The notes: generated from the letters alone by a model not told the origin. A stretch of 64,000 bases of DNA from Diphasiastrum complanatum (GCA_029204225.1 CM055095.1:47194510-47258509), one strand, 5' to 3'; counted from the stretch's first letter, positions 10,967 through 22,611 are shown. A program made the numbers and translations.

Positions 10967-11690
10967 TTAACTGTAACCAAAATCCCATAAACAAGAAAGC
11001 TCAGAGCAGACGAGAGAGCGACAATAGCTCATCCTACGTGGAGAAACCAAAGTCCTCCAAGATGGCCGAAGACAGAGCCAACAATGGCAAGAACCCAGCA
11101 ACTTACTTGTGTGCTAATGTCTGTGTGACATCAACTTCAGATACACAAAAATAATTCTTGATTCAGGTGTGACATCACACTTCGTGGCAACAAAGCACAT
11201 GATCACTGATTATCAAGAATCAGAATCTTCCAGATACATAACTTTGGGAGATGTTCCAGACACAAAGTCAGCAGAGTTGGAGCGCTATGGTTAAGCACCA
11301 AAGGAAGAGACAGAAGGCTCGACGACACTCTATATGTGCCTACTCTTCAGAAGGACCTAGTATATGTTGCTAAGATGGTACATGCAGAACTGAGAGTCAC
11401 CTTTGAAGGCGATACATGCGAAGTAGTTGAATCTGCAACCACTCAGCTTGTCATAATGGGAAAGCGAAAGGGGAACATATATCACCTCAGGATTCGAGTA
11501 CTTTTAGAGCAAGCTCACCAGATCAACGAATCAATGGATATTACATGGCACAGGAGGTTGTATCACATGAATACAGTTGCTCTATACAATGCTAGCCGAA
11601 GCGGAGCATTCGCTGGTGTCAACATCAAAGATGCAGCATGATTGAAGTCTTGCGATGCCTATAACAAAGGCAAGATGTCACCTACCTTCA
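10967..11690 (+). pseudogene. Copia fragment: protease and GAG-pre-integrase
   Basis: Stops and frameshifts break the frame, but the order is clear. A lysine-rich gag tail (10980-11100) is followed by YLCANVCVTS, a protease motif readable near 11157-11200 as ILDSGVTSHFVATKHM, LGDVPDTKSAELE, VPTLQKDLVYVAKMV, then WHRRLYHMN and GVNIKDAA (11336-11641 frame) and SCDAYNKGKM, the zinc-binding pre-integrase end. It is cut on both sides, by the Gypsy copy A LTR at 10966 and by a poly-T break near 11690. Confidence 0.8.
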
Positions 11691-11903
11691 TTTTTTTTTT
11701 TTGCCTTTTTCAGGAAAAAATGAAGGTGCCTTTAAAAAGGCGACACTGTCTTTAAAATCTTAAAAGGGTCTTCAAGCAAAAGACGAAGGCCTGCAGCGTG
11801 AAGGCACTGTTCAACGGGCAAAAGGCAGCTAATGCACGAGCAAAAGGAGAAGGTCAAATGACACGATGCGACATGAAATTGTTCGCGACACAAAATTCTT
11901 TGC

Positions 11904-12298
11904 GCTCCAAAGGACCAAGAAGATCAAACAAGTACCATGTAGTACAGCTATCTGATCTGATATGAAGACGTCAACAGAAGAGCGTTAGGACGTGCCTAAT
12001 CTGTTGCTCTTGTAATCTGAGATTAGTTGTAGATCGTTTAATCTCTCTAATAAAAAATGTTACTCTGTATATATGTATTGCTAGATAGTCACGGACACAG
12101 AGTGAATTTATTAATTAGCAGTAGCTAGTCGTTTCCCCAGAGAGAGATAAATCTCCTCTTTTGGATGATAAGTGTAAAGTGGATAATGGAAGAGGTAAGG
12201 TGTGTAATATTCAGAATTGAATACCACAATGGAAAGGCTGGTTATCCAAAGATATTGATTTAAACTGGCATCTAGTAACACCAATGTGAAACGATTTT
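11904..12298 (+). repeat. Copia 3' end and LTR fragment
   Basis: Bases 11904-12100 match 45914-46110 almost throughout, including the LTR-type start GTTAGGACGTGCCTAATC (11983 here, TGTTAGGATGTGCC at 45996). The homology extends about 80 bases upstream of that start. The LTR is cut at 12298 by the Gypsy copy B LTR, so the Gypsy insertion is younger. Confidence 0.65.
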
Positions 12299-13138
<840 letters not shown>

Positions 13139-13144
13139 ATTTTT

Positions 13145-13162
13145 TGGCACCATTGCCGGAGA
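13145..13162 (+). other. primer-binding site, Asp-tRNA type
   Basis: TGGCACCATTGCCGGAGA, six bases after the LTR end, matches the copy A primer site with substitutions and the tRNA-Asp acceptor complement. Confidence 0.75.
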
Positions 13163-13375
13163 ATAGAGTAGCATTTTCTTGCTTTTTAGCTTGCAAGCAT
13201 TCATCTTGTGATTTTGCTTGTGGAATGGATGTGTGCGGGGTAGTTTAGTGTGGAGTAGAGGTTAGATTTGTTGTCTTTTCATGATTTGTTGCTTGTAAGA
13301 TTTGTGGAGAAAGATTGAGAGGTGAGAAACATCAAACCCCAACACCCTATCCCTTCCATAGATCGTAAAAATCAG

Positions 13376-13420
<45 letters not shown>
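13376..13420. repeat. 45-base A homopolymer
   Basis: A pure A run in the leader of Gypsy copy B. It could be a fossil poly(A) tail of a retroposed RNA or a replication-slippage tract. No adjacent retrocopy is recognisable. Confidence 0.9.
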
Positions 13421-13422
<2 letters not shown>

Positions 13423-13499
13423 AAGTAGTTTTGACAAACTGTCCAGAAAATAGTCAAAAACATCTATCAGACCTCATAACTTTCTACTCTGATCAAACC

Positions 13500-14290
13500 A
13501 ACCTTCGCCCACCTGGCAGTACGTCATGCCACATCATCAATACCTACAATTAGTCAGGCAAAGGTTATTTCCCAGCCAGTTTGCCAAATTTGCCAAAAAA
13601 ACAACTAGAAAAATGAAAAAACCTTTGTAAGAAAATGTCCAGAATCTCACAGTAGCCCAAAACACCCCAGACAACCTTAGCCCAGCTTCATTTTCAACAT
13701 CAGAGCCATTTTGGAGGTCGACGAAGCTTAATATTATGGCAAAGGTTCTTAGACACCAAAATAGGAATTTGCCATCAGAACCCTCGCCAACTTCAATATC
13801 TGTAAAAGTACTTATTGTAAACCTTCACCAGTTTGCTAGTAGCTACTTTTCCATGTTTTCTAGTTTCAGTGAAGTCGACGAAGGTTAATATTGAGAATAA
13901 GTGGTCAAGCAAACGTTCCCAGTACTCAGAGAAAAATTCAACCTTCATAAACCTTCGCCAGTATATCATTAATCTTCGTCGAACTCATAATAGTGATAAA
14001 ACATTGTTTTGAAGTATCTGTGAAGTCAGAAAGGGTTAATATTACCTGTAACTAGTCCGGCAAACGTTCTCAACTCTCAAAAGTGCTAAATTGCCTTTTG
14101 AACCTTCGCCAGATTATCTCTCGCCATGAGAACCTTTGTCTAACCTTCGCCAGCTCTTTGATCATCAATCTATACCTCTTTTCAAGTTGGCAAAGGTTAG
14201 TCTCCATCAGAAGTATATTGGCGAAGGTTCCCAGTCCAAATCACGCCCAAATTGCTTTCAGAACCTTTGTTGAACCATCCTTCGCCAACT
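13500..14290 (+). repeat. Gypsy leader field of AACCTTCGCC repeats, direct and inverted
   Basis: The word AACCTTCGCC occurs exactly at 13500, 13950, 14101 and 14142. Its reverse complement or one-base variants occur at 13557, 13738, 13877, 14189 and 14220, with looser copies between (for example 13820 and 14275). The copies fill the untranslated leader between primer site and gag. Mixed orientation allows many alternative hairpins. Copy A's leader is too short to contain this field. Confidence 0.8.
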
Positions 14291-14744
14291 GTTAAGAAAA
14301 TCCAAAAAAATTGTTAAAACTCTTTGATCTTATACAAATCATACCATTTAGTGCTGGGGGCCAGCGCAGTCCCTCAGACCCCTATGCTGGGGCCTCAGCG
14401 GAGAGGCCCCGGACCTTACCTGCCCCAGCACCATCGAGGCCATCTATCACTCACCATTGTTGCCAACTGCGCCGTTACAACATCCATTTTTTTGTGTGTG
14501 ATCAAATCCATTCAAATATGTATTTTGTGTTCCTTTCATCCTTTCCAATCATCAACCACTGATCAACACCCGAACAAGATCCACTTAGATCCATTGTTGT
14601 CACATACCTTCACATTGTATCAAATCTGCACAGTGAATGAGATTGAGATATGGTAGAATACTACCTACAGAAAATCTAAAGCTACATCAAGCAGCAACAG
14701 AAGAGATCCTACCAAATCAGCCAAATCCAATGGATCAAGATATT

Positions 14745-16253
14745 CCTATGCCAGCGGTACCTCTACAAGCAATCAAAAGGTCTCCCAATTGGAATTGCCC
14801 AAATTTGATGGATCCACAGATCCTATCAGATTCTTGCAGATCTATGGGCAAGAATGTGAGATATATGGTGAAACCACCCTAGCAGAGAAATTGAAGTTGT
14901 TTCCAATGTCCCTGACATGAGCGACTTTAGACTGGTTTTTCAATCAGACGACACAAGAACGAACAGGTTGGGAAGTAGTAAAAGCAGCTTTAATCACCAT
15001 ATTTAAGCCGCGAAAGTTTCTTGAAGATCCATTCCTCTTGCTTAGCAAAATCAAGATGGGAAAAAGAGAAAGAGTCAAAGCTACATCGAAAGGATCAAAC
15101 ACCCAAGATCCGAATGTAATGTGGATCTTACTCCTAATCATGCGGTCATTATGTGGTTCCTAGTGGGACTACCTAGAAGCATCCGACGAGAGCTGAAAAG
15201 ACGGGAGCAGTATGTTACATTGCACGAAGCTATGGAAGACTCAATGAGAGAAGAAGATGAAGAATCAGATGATGATTCCACACCTGGAACTACATCTCTT
15301 CATGCTTCAACTCCTTCAATTGTATCAACCTTAGCTTCTACGAGCTCAATGAATCGATGATGGAACAGATCACAAAGTTACACAAGCAGCAGATGGAGCA
15401 GCTCACAGTCCAATTTGACCAAAAACTGAAGGCTCTTCAGAATACTGCAACACCACAACCAGATCCTTATCAGCAGCAGTATCCTCGATGGAACAATGTT
15501 TGGTGTCCCATTTGTACCCAAAATCACACTTCCAACAAATGTCTGGTACTGAAGTAGAATTTGAAGCTAACGCACAAATATTGCCATCTGTGCAATGCAT
15601 CCTTGCACAACATTGTGTATTGCCCCTACAACCCACGGATCATACAACAAAAGAGAGCTCAATTCCATACCTCTTATGCTTACCATCAAGGAGCACCTAA
15701 CACAGCACCAAGGCTTGGACTAGGCCCTCAGCAACAAAGAATGGCACTGCCAGCACCACCAGGGCCAAATAACCCTCAAGCAGCCCAAGTGAATCTCACA
15801 TCAGTAGAAACTGAAACATTTTCTCAACAAGAAATGCAACAATGGTATGGACATGATGAACCTTTCATCGATCTCGCTATTAATGAGTATTATGCCACAT
15901 ATGCTGCACAACCACAACGCCAAGGGGGCAGACTATATGGATGTTATGGATGCGGAGAAGGACATAGGATTGCTAAATGTCCAAACAAAGGAGTTTATAC
16001 GCCCTTCTGTCATGAGTGTGGATATGGACACTGCTACAAGAATTGTCCATTGAGAGCCAGCACCAGTGCACCATTGAATTGGATTGTAGTTCAATCAGCA
16101 GGCCCAAGCACAGCGCCACCCTCAATGGTACCAAGGAGACCTCCCTATCCTAACGTTCCAGTGTTAGTTGTTACACGAGCACAAAAGCACAAGGAGGTAG
16201 CTCCATCATACCACACTCTGTATCAGTGCCAGCTGATCAACCTTCAATATTAG
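14745..16253 (+). pseudogene. Gypsy copy B gag
   Basis: The matrix/capsid part reads KFDGSTDPIRFLQIYGQ and EKLKLFPMSLT, then FFNQTTQERTGWEVVKAA and IFKPRKFLEDPF (14800-15050), the plant retrotrans_gag pattern. The nucleocapsid part follows: WCPICTQNHTSNKCLVLK (15488-15557), then in the 15561-16253 frame YHQGAPNTAPRLG, knuckle CYGCGEGHRIAKCP and knuckle CHECGYGHCYKNCP. At least three frameshifts and several stops are present. The glutamate-rich stretch at 15240-15290 and the glutamine-rich stretch near 15370-15400 look like a spacer. Confidence 0.85.
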
Positions 16254-16599
16254 GAGGAGCAAGATTACCTTATCCGAATGTGAAGGATGAGCAAAGACGA
16301 TATTAGAAGATCAAGCATTGGATACAAGAAGCACAAGTGGAGGAAGCTGCTCAAGTTGCACATCAACCCATAGCTCCTCAAGACACTGCACCAGAAAGAG
16401 ATCAACAAGCGAACACACCGCAAGGTTCACCACACAGATCAGATGTGGACATGCGACTACACCATTGAGAAGAACCATTCCATATGGTAGAACCCGAAGT
16501 TCCAAGGACGAAAATGTTGATGAGCATCTTATCCAGCAAAATGAACATCAAGCAAAGGGTGTCTTGTCAGATTGGTTGAACATCGAATCAGACATACCT

Positions 16600-16860
16600 T
16601 CCAAAGAACCATTCTTTTGCGTCGATTTCGAAGAAGCCAACAATGTTCTGAATGGGAGAGCAGCTTGGGAGAGTGAGCAGCACAATATAACTCTTCCTAT
16701 CAAGCACAAACTCTTCGGAGAAAAAGCTGCTATTGTAGATGGAGGATCGGGTGTCAACCTTATCTCCACTACCTTGTATGAGAAATGGAATCTACAAGGC
16801 CTGAAAGCTGCCAAGTTTGTCATCAAATTAGCCGATCAATCATGTGGAGTGAAGTAGACT
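16600..16860 (+). pseudogene. Gypsy copy B protease, first half
   Basis: In the frame 16318-16857 the sequence reads NITLPIKHKLFGEKAAIVDG and then GSGVNLISTTLYEKW, ending KLADQSCGVK and a stop. This equals the copy A protease up to the point where copy A continues with KPKGVV. The continuation is found on the opposite strand at about 17840 (MPKEIVEDIPVKIAGVQF). Confidence 0.8.
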
Positions 16861-17224
16861 ATGGCAAAAGTCTAACGTGAAAGTGTGAAGAGCGCTTAAA
16901 AACTGGATAGATCTTGGAGTTGCATTTAAAGAGTTGGAGCGTTATTTATAGGGTATGAATTTTACCATGCCCTTATTAAGTTAGTGTCGTATTAGCACTT
17001 GTCAAATGATCCTCACATTTATTTTTGTGGTTGTACATCATCATTGCAAATAGTTTTTGTCATTATTTTGACTTTTGATGTTCACAAAGAGGTGTTGAAT
17101 TTTCACACGTGTGGGAATGCCACTGTGATTTGATTTCCTAAGACTTTGTGATTGAACCTAGATCAAGTGTAGATTGATAATCAAAGTCAAACACCCAATT
17201 CTATGGCAAGAGCACTAATCGTGG
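16861..17224. other. unassigned spacer in rearranged Gypsy
   Basis: No gene seen. A phrase on the minus strand, CACACGTGTGAAAATTC (about 17100-17118), resembles Copia LTR text elsewhere in the window. It may be foreign sequence introduced before the inversion. Confidence 0.4.
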
Positions 17225-17850
17225 TGTAGGATCTGCTCATCTGTCAGCTCAGTTTCCTCGTCATAGGACAATGCATGTTGCTAAGGAACTAAATCATCTT
17301 CAACAGGTTCCGGAATAGATTTCGATGACATCCATGCTACGTTTATCATGTTCACCCCATATGAGATAGGCATGTCAAGGGTGAATCCTCTTAGTGGTGA
17401 TTCGTTGGGTTCTGAATCTGAATATGGATCTGGATGACATGTATGCCCAGCCATATAGTCAATAATTGCCAATGCATTCGTCCACAACACGGCGTCTGTT
17501 TGTGAATCATAATGAACACCCATTGAAGTTTTCGGACGATCAATGCTATGGTCCGTTGTGGAAGAAGTGTCATCAGCTTTGGGTGGTACAGGCTTCACAG
17601 CCCATGTGGAGGGATCCACGTTTACTGCCTGCTCTCTGTTCTCAAATGTGATTTTGCCGCTCCTCCAATCATAAATAACTTGTGCAATTCACAACCAGAG
17701 TTGTCCCGACAAAACTAGACAGACAGTGGGTGTTTCAGGAATGTCCATCACCACAAATGTAATGACAAATTGTACCCCTGCTATCTTGACTGGAATGTCT
17801 TCTACAATCTCCTTTGGCATGAGCATGTCTCGAAGCAAGATCCTATCCAT
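17225..17850 (-). pseudogene. Gypsy protease second half and linker, inverted
   Basis: The minus-strand frames 17913-17689 and 17619-17281 read EDIPVKIAGVQFVITFVVMD, IPETPTVCLVLSGQLW, DPSTWAVKPVPPKADD, and FTLDMPISYGVNMINVAWM. Each matches the copy A linker (8187-7636) residue for residue with few changes. The order is what should follow 16857 on the plus strand, so this piece is either inverted relative to copy B or a separate truncated copy facing it. Confidence 0.8.
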
Positions 17851-17852
17851 GT

Positions 17853-18086
17853 TTGCCACACGATGAAACAACCGCTTGCTCAAGCCCCTCATCTTCCTCC
17901 TTTGCTTCAGCATTCATGTTGGCTCTGGCTCTTGTCTCCTTTGATGCGCAAACATCTTTGGGCCATGTTTCCCTTGAACTGACACTCTCAAAACGGGAAT
18001 CCCTGGATCCATTTGCGCGGGAAGCGCTTGCTGGATGCTTAGGTGAAGCGCATGCATCTGAAGAAGCCAGGGACGGTCAACATTAA
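17853..18086 (+). other. unrecognised 77-residue ORF
   Basis: An alanine/serine-rich start (SSPSSSSFASAFMLALALVS) is followed by SLELTLSKRESLDPFAREAL. I do not recognise it. Base composition is richer in GC than the surroundings. It may be the remnant of the same element as the endonuclease-like frame at 18463. Confidence 0.25.
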
Positions 18087-18462
18087 TGTTGTTTACAACC
18101 GACGATCACCCCCAGCATCGCGCATGTTATTATGTCTAACTTTTCACAAGCATGCATGCATTCGCGCTAATTCAAACAAATGTCTTTTGCTATTTTATAT
18201 TTTAGATGCATTCATGATTTTGAGATTACTTGCATGTGGAATTGTTCAACCATTAATTAAGGTCCAAATGCTTTCCAAAAAATGCAAGACCAAAAATGTT
18301 TTTCAAAAAACCTACAAGCAGGACCAAAAATGCTCTCCAAAAAGAGAGCAAATCTCCAAATGTAGAGGACACTAGAAACCAGCTCCCTTTATTTAACTAA
18401 AAGAGAAAACACCTCTTGTTATCCACCTCCTCCGTTGTTCTTCTAGGAGTGAGCACACAACT

Positions 18463-19038
18463 ATGCATGATGTTGTTAGAGATGCAGCGGCCGCTATAGC
18501 CAGAGATGGAGGATTCCATGTCCTCAGAGAGCAGTCTCATGTCCTTCCTTCTTCCACGTCTCACTCTTCCCGCAGGCGTGTTGACATTGTCCTCTCTCGG
18601 GATGGGCTTCGTACTTTGGCAGATGTTGTTGTTATTGATCCCACGCGTGGTGACCTATTGCCTCGCTCTGCCTTGACACTAGGATAAGCGGCAGGCGTGG
18701 CAGCACAAGAGAATGAAAAAAACTACTCCAATAGGCACCCCACTAATGCTTTCCTTCCCCTGGCAATTGAGACTTATGGCACTTTGCATCGACGCTTTGA
18801 GGATTTTCTTCGCATGTGTTCTCATCAGGCAGCAGAGCGTCAAGGTATTCCTGGTTCTATTCTCGTGGCTTCTTACAAACAACGTATTTTCATTGCCCTG
18901 CAACGTGCTCAGGCCCTATCAATTTTACAACGGACGACGGTGGTTGGGTCTGCTGCATCTCCTCGCCCTTCATTAGTCGACTCACCACCTCTTCACTTTT
19001 TTAATCTGTTGCAGTCAGTTAGCAGACTCCCAAGTTAG
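18463..19038 (+). pseudogene. restriction-like endonuclease domain relic (retroelement type)
   Basis: One frame of 192 codons with a single TAA at 18685. Key residues follow the PD-(D/E)XK-like layout seen at the C-terminus of some eukaryotic RT proteins: MHDVVRDAAAAIARDGGF, then RRRVDIVLSRDG, then ADVVVIDPTRG, and a downstream QENEKNYSNRH in the position of the catalytic lysine helix. It is followed by LPLAIETYGTLHRRFEDFL. The family match is from pattern memory. It ends about 100 bases before the thioredoxin-like gene. Confidence 0.5.
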
Positions 19039-19141
19039 TAGACTCCCACTGACATCATCATAGTTTATGCACTTTTATTTTTAATGCCCGCAAGCTTCGC
19101 TCTTGTTTAAGATTACTTTTGTTTAAACTTCCCTTTTCGAG

Positions 19142-20273
19142 ATGTATATATCTTTTTCATTAATGTACTTAGTACTTTTTACTATGAATAAATGCACGAG
19201 AGGGTGTTTCTTCAAAACAAGCTTAAGAAATGGTTTTACGACGATGAAGGATGGCGATCCAAAACGTAACGAGGATCGCAAATCCTCGCTTTCGTTGCAG
19301 CAATTTTCTATTTTTGCTGTGGATACAAATCAATGGATGTGCATCAAATGGCCTTTCCCAACACAAACGCAATCTGATACTAGTTCAAGCTTGAACAATC
19401 TAGGTTGTAAGCTGGAGCTGCCATGGCCTTTCAAAACCCTAAAGCTTCTCATGGATCGGATGCAGCACCGGTCCAGGATCTCTTCTTCTTCTTCTTCTTT
19501 ATCTTCCTTACAATATCTTCTGCAGCAAAAGCAGAAGCAAAATTCTGGAAGTATGGCAACGTATGATGATACTAGCATGGAATCCTCTCAATCCTTCATG
19601 AGCATTGCGTCTGTGCCTTTTATGAAGAAGATGTTCTCGACAGCGCAGGATTTAAGCAAAAATATTAGAGGTTACGGAACGACGAAGGGTGGACCTAAAG
19701 CTGGATTATCGGCAGAAGATCAGGGAGAAGCCGAAGAGCGAGCGCTTGCACTTGCATTGGCAAGTAGAAAACGAGCAGTTCTTCTTGAGTTTTACTCCCC
19801 GAAATGTAGTTTGTGTCAGTCGCTACTCAAGCTGGTGATGGGAATTGAAAAGAAAAATCAAGATTGGCTTGCAATTGTAATGGCAGACGTTGAGAACAAA
19901 CGATGGCTTCCGGAGGTTACAATTTTCTCTGATAGTGAACTTTATTTATGAAATAGTTTAGGCTTCTGTCCGTGATCACTCGCATCAATCTCTCTTCTTT
20001 TCTGCTTATGACATAATGTGTGTTCTGTCTTCAACTTTGCAGGTTTTGCATTATGATATAAAGTATGTGCCTTGTTTCGTACTTCTTGACTACTACGGTA
20101 ATGCTTTGGCGAAGACTGGGGTGCCTTACAGCCGCCAGCATGTCATCCAAGGATTGTCATATCTTCTAGAGAGTATGAAACCAATCAAGAGGAGGGTAAA
20201 ACGCATTTCACCATTAGCAGAAGAGGATGCCATAAAGGAAAGCGATGATTCTCACCCAAAACCGTCCACCTAA
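19142..20273 (+). CDS. thioredoxin-fold protein (plant thioredoxin-like superfamily), two exons
   Basis: Exon 1 (19142-19915) and exon 2 (20043-20273) flank a 127-base GT-AG intron and join in phase 0, giving 334 residues. The C-terminal domain is thioredoxin-like: [17 protein letters not shown] carries the redox pair C222-S-L-C225, [13 protein letters not shown] follows, and after the splice [16 protein letters not shown] supplies the cis-proline (P268), then [20 protein letters not shown]. Plants have a family with just this CxxC variant and ending, distinct from the WCGPC of classical thioredoxins. Its substrate is unknown to me. Residues 104-137 are serine/arginine/glutamine-rich; starting at M104 (19451) would give an organelle-transit-like N-terminus, so the true start may be there rather than at the upstream ATG. 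The basic tail ([15 protein letters not shown]) follows the domain. No stop or frameshift interrupts it, so it is the one gene here that looks functional. Confidence 0.85.
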
Positions 20274-20444
20274 GTCTTACATGAGCAATTGGAGGCTCTG
20301 TTTGGTACTCTCTTTAACATCATGAAATCACTGTTGAACATATTTTTGGATGTATTAGTGCTTTATCTCACGGCCAAACAGTGATGATAGCTGTTATAAC
20401 AGCCCTTTTTTTCCATGATCCGTTGGTGCTAGTTTCAGTCTGTC

Positions 20445-20450
20445 AATAAA
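20445..20450 (+). terminator. polyadenylation signal AATAAA
   Basis: AATAAA lies 172 bases after the stop codon of the thioredoxin-like gene, in an untranslated region free of ORFs. It is the best candidate for its 3' end signal. Confidence 0.5.
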
Positions 20451-20975
20451 ACTTAGGAATATGCACACGGTATATCAATCAGCTGTATGAGGAGGCGATT
20501 CTCTTCTTGTAAGTCTTGTGCCATTGTCCTAAATTTGGCCGTTGACCGAAAATTGGGACCACGTTGTACAGCCAGTATATTTACTTGTTCTCTGAGAAAT
20601 TGGTTGGTTGGCTGTTATAACATGCAGGGTGGAAAAATATTTTGACAGCTACCATGAAGATTTTCTTCAACCTGTTTCAAGTGTAAGCCTTCAGAGATGT
20701 TATCCAGAAAACATTTATGTTTCTGGTAGAATAGGTTTGTGAGTACATTCACGCGATTTTACCAAGACCAATAATTATGGTTTGATGGTTGTCTGTGGTC
20801 CAACAACAAACAGCAGATTTTCTTGTGGAACACCTAACCTGAATTACTATGATTCTTATTCAGACAACGGACATGATAAAAAGTAAGTCTGTTAAGGCAA
20901 TCTCTTTCATAATAATAGTCAGGCACCGTGCATCCAATGACAATCAACATTTCTTAGTTGGGGACTCAAGTTTGA

Positions 20976-21488
20976 TTGAGCATTATGTTATTTAATCGTT
21001 ATCCCTTACCTCGGATGGACGATCTAATGGATCGATTGAACGGTGTTAAGTATTTCACCAAATTGGACCTTAGGTTAGGGTACCATCAAATCAAAATCCG
21101 TGAGGATGATGTTTCCAAAATCGGTTTTTGTTCTAGGTATTGCCATTATAAATTTTGATTTTTACATTTTGGTCTAACTAATGCCCTAGCTACTTTTTAG
21201 CAAATGATGAACGATATTATTCATTTTTATCTGGGAAAGTTTCTGGTGGTATTTTCGGACGACATTTTCATTTATAGCAAGACCCTTGAGGAGCATGAAA
21301 CACATTTGTGTATGGTCTTAGACATTCTAGGTAGATAAAGCTCTATCCTAAGGAGTTTAAGTGTGAGTTTTTTCAAAAAAAAAGTACTTGGGACACATCA
21401 TTTTCGATCGAGGTCTTGAGATCGATTATGATAAGGTCGAGAAAGTTTGTGATTGGCCTATCTTGAAAACCATAAGAGAAGTTTTTTA
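20976..21488 (+). pseudogene. Ty3/Gypsy reverse transcriptase fragment
   Basis: RYPLPRMDDLMDRLNGVKYF and LDLRLGYHQIKIREDD open the RT palm. After a TGA and a TAG the frame continues with MMNDIIHFYLGKFLVVFSDD, where FSDD occupies the catalytic YxDD position, then IFIYSKTLEEHETHL. A shifted frame carries YPKEFKCEFFQKKVLGHIIF and KVEKVCDWPILKTIREV. Two stops and a frameshift disable it. It ends about 70 bases before an LTR-end-like sequence. Confidence 0.85.
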
Positions 21489-21560
21489 ATTTTGAGTTTT
21501 AAGAGATCTTAGAGCTTTTCTTTGAGAGCTTTTTTGATGGAGAAAGTGGTTCATGAATGG

Positions 21561-21596
21561 ATTAGATGTTTGAATGCTAAGATTGGCACATGACAA
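21561..21596 (+). repeat. 36-bp direct repeat, copy 1 (putative 5' LTR end)
   Basis: Identical over 36 bases to 27683-27718. It ends in CACATGACAA and is followed three bases later by a primer-site-like sequence. I read the pair as the terminal parts of two LTRs of one element. Sequence upstream of the two copies is not alike, so most of at least one LTR is lost. Confidence 0.55.
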
Positions 21597-21599
21597 TTT

Positions 21600-21611
21600 T
21601 GGTATTAGAGC
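21600..21611 (+). other. primer-binding site, initiator-Met type
   Basis: TGGTATTAGAGC differs by one base from TGGTATCAGAGC, the complement of the plant initiator-Met tRNA end. It directly follows the LTR-end-like 36-mer. Confidence 0.6.
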
Positions 21612-21883
21612 ATTAGATCCTTTTCCTATCAGATTTGGTGATTTTTTTAAAGTTTGGTAGAGTTTCTTGTTCAAGTTTTCTTGTTTTTTCAATTTTCAAC
21701 AAGTTTTAATTTTATTTTTGACCATTTAATCCTCAATTTTTGTGTAGATTCTTGTTTTAGATCAGTAGATCTTCTTTTAGCTTCCGAGAGGTACTAAGAT
21801 TTTCTGATTTGGAGCTATAATGACCAAGAGCAAATTTGTGATTTTACCAGTGAAATTTGTAATTGTTCTAATTTCATTCAGTT

Positions 21884-22380
21884 TTGTGGACCCATAACCC
21901 ACAGACTACTTGTCACTATACCATGGACACTGATAATGAATATATGTCTGATTATAAAGATCAATGGGATGGAAATGATTATGAGTACGATAACCAAAGT
22001 GACGGGTATGATAATGGTGGTGATGATTGCCAACAATATGAGGAGGAATGTGCGGATGGTGGCGATTGTCAACAAGATGATTAGCAATGTGATGATACGG
22101 ACGAGCATGAACAATATTCCGATGGGGATCATGTTTGTCAACTACAGGATCAGGAATATCAGCTTGGTGATGCAGACGAATATAATGATGGCCTAGATGA
22201 AACCAAGTATGACATTGTTGATTATGAGAGTCATAATCATTCTGAATGGCAACATGAGGACCAATATGAGCCTACAGGTCAACCAAATAATATCTCTGAA
22301 AGTTGTGATTATGATGAAGAAAATCCAACGGTTCACAACTTGTGCAACAAAAGATTACATTGTCAAGAGACAGAAGTTTG
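21884..22380 (+). pseudogene. acidic low-complexity ORF of a Gypsy element
   Basis: A frame of 165 codons with one TAG (22082). It is extremely rich in D, E, N, Q and Y, for example NEYMSDYKDQWDGNDYEYDN and later EYQLGDADEYNDGLDETKYD. No known domain is visible. It lies between the primer site and the gag core, the position of an N-terminal gag extension. Confidence 0.5.
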
Positions 22381-22611
22381 AATACCAATCTTCTCTTTGT
22401 ACAATGGCATTCAACGATACATCCATGCAAACAGAAGATGCTTCCTCTATGGCCCTTAAACCAATTGCTGGAACCACTAGGTTACGGATAGGAGACAATA
22501 CTAGTTATGGGAGCATAGTGACCATTTCTAGTTCCTGCTACAATGGTGAGAGCAGTCGTCAGAGGCAAATCAACATCAACAAATCAATACTCAACGAAAT
22601 CCTGACGATGT

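Noticed and set aside
19330-19578. Minus-strand 82-residue frame over the thioredoxin-like gene
   Set aside because: A shadow of exon 1; the Glu run is the reverse of the serine TCT run.
20976-21488. Possible endogenous pararetrovirus RT
   Set aside because: No movement-protein or coat-protein relic adjoins it, and the palm motifs fit ordinary plant Gypsy elements equally well.
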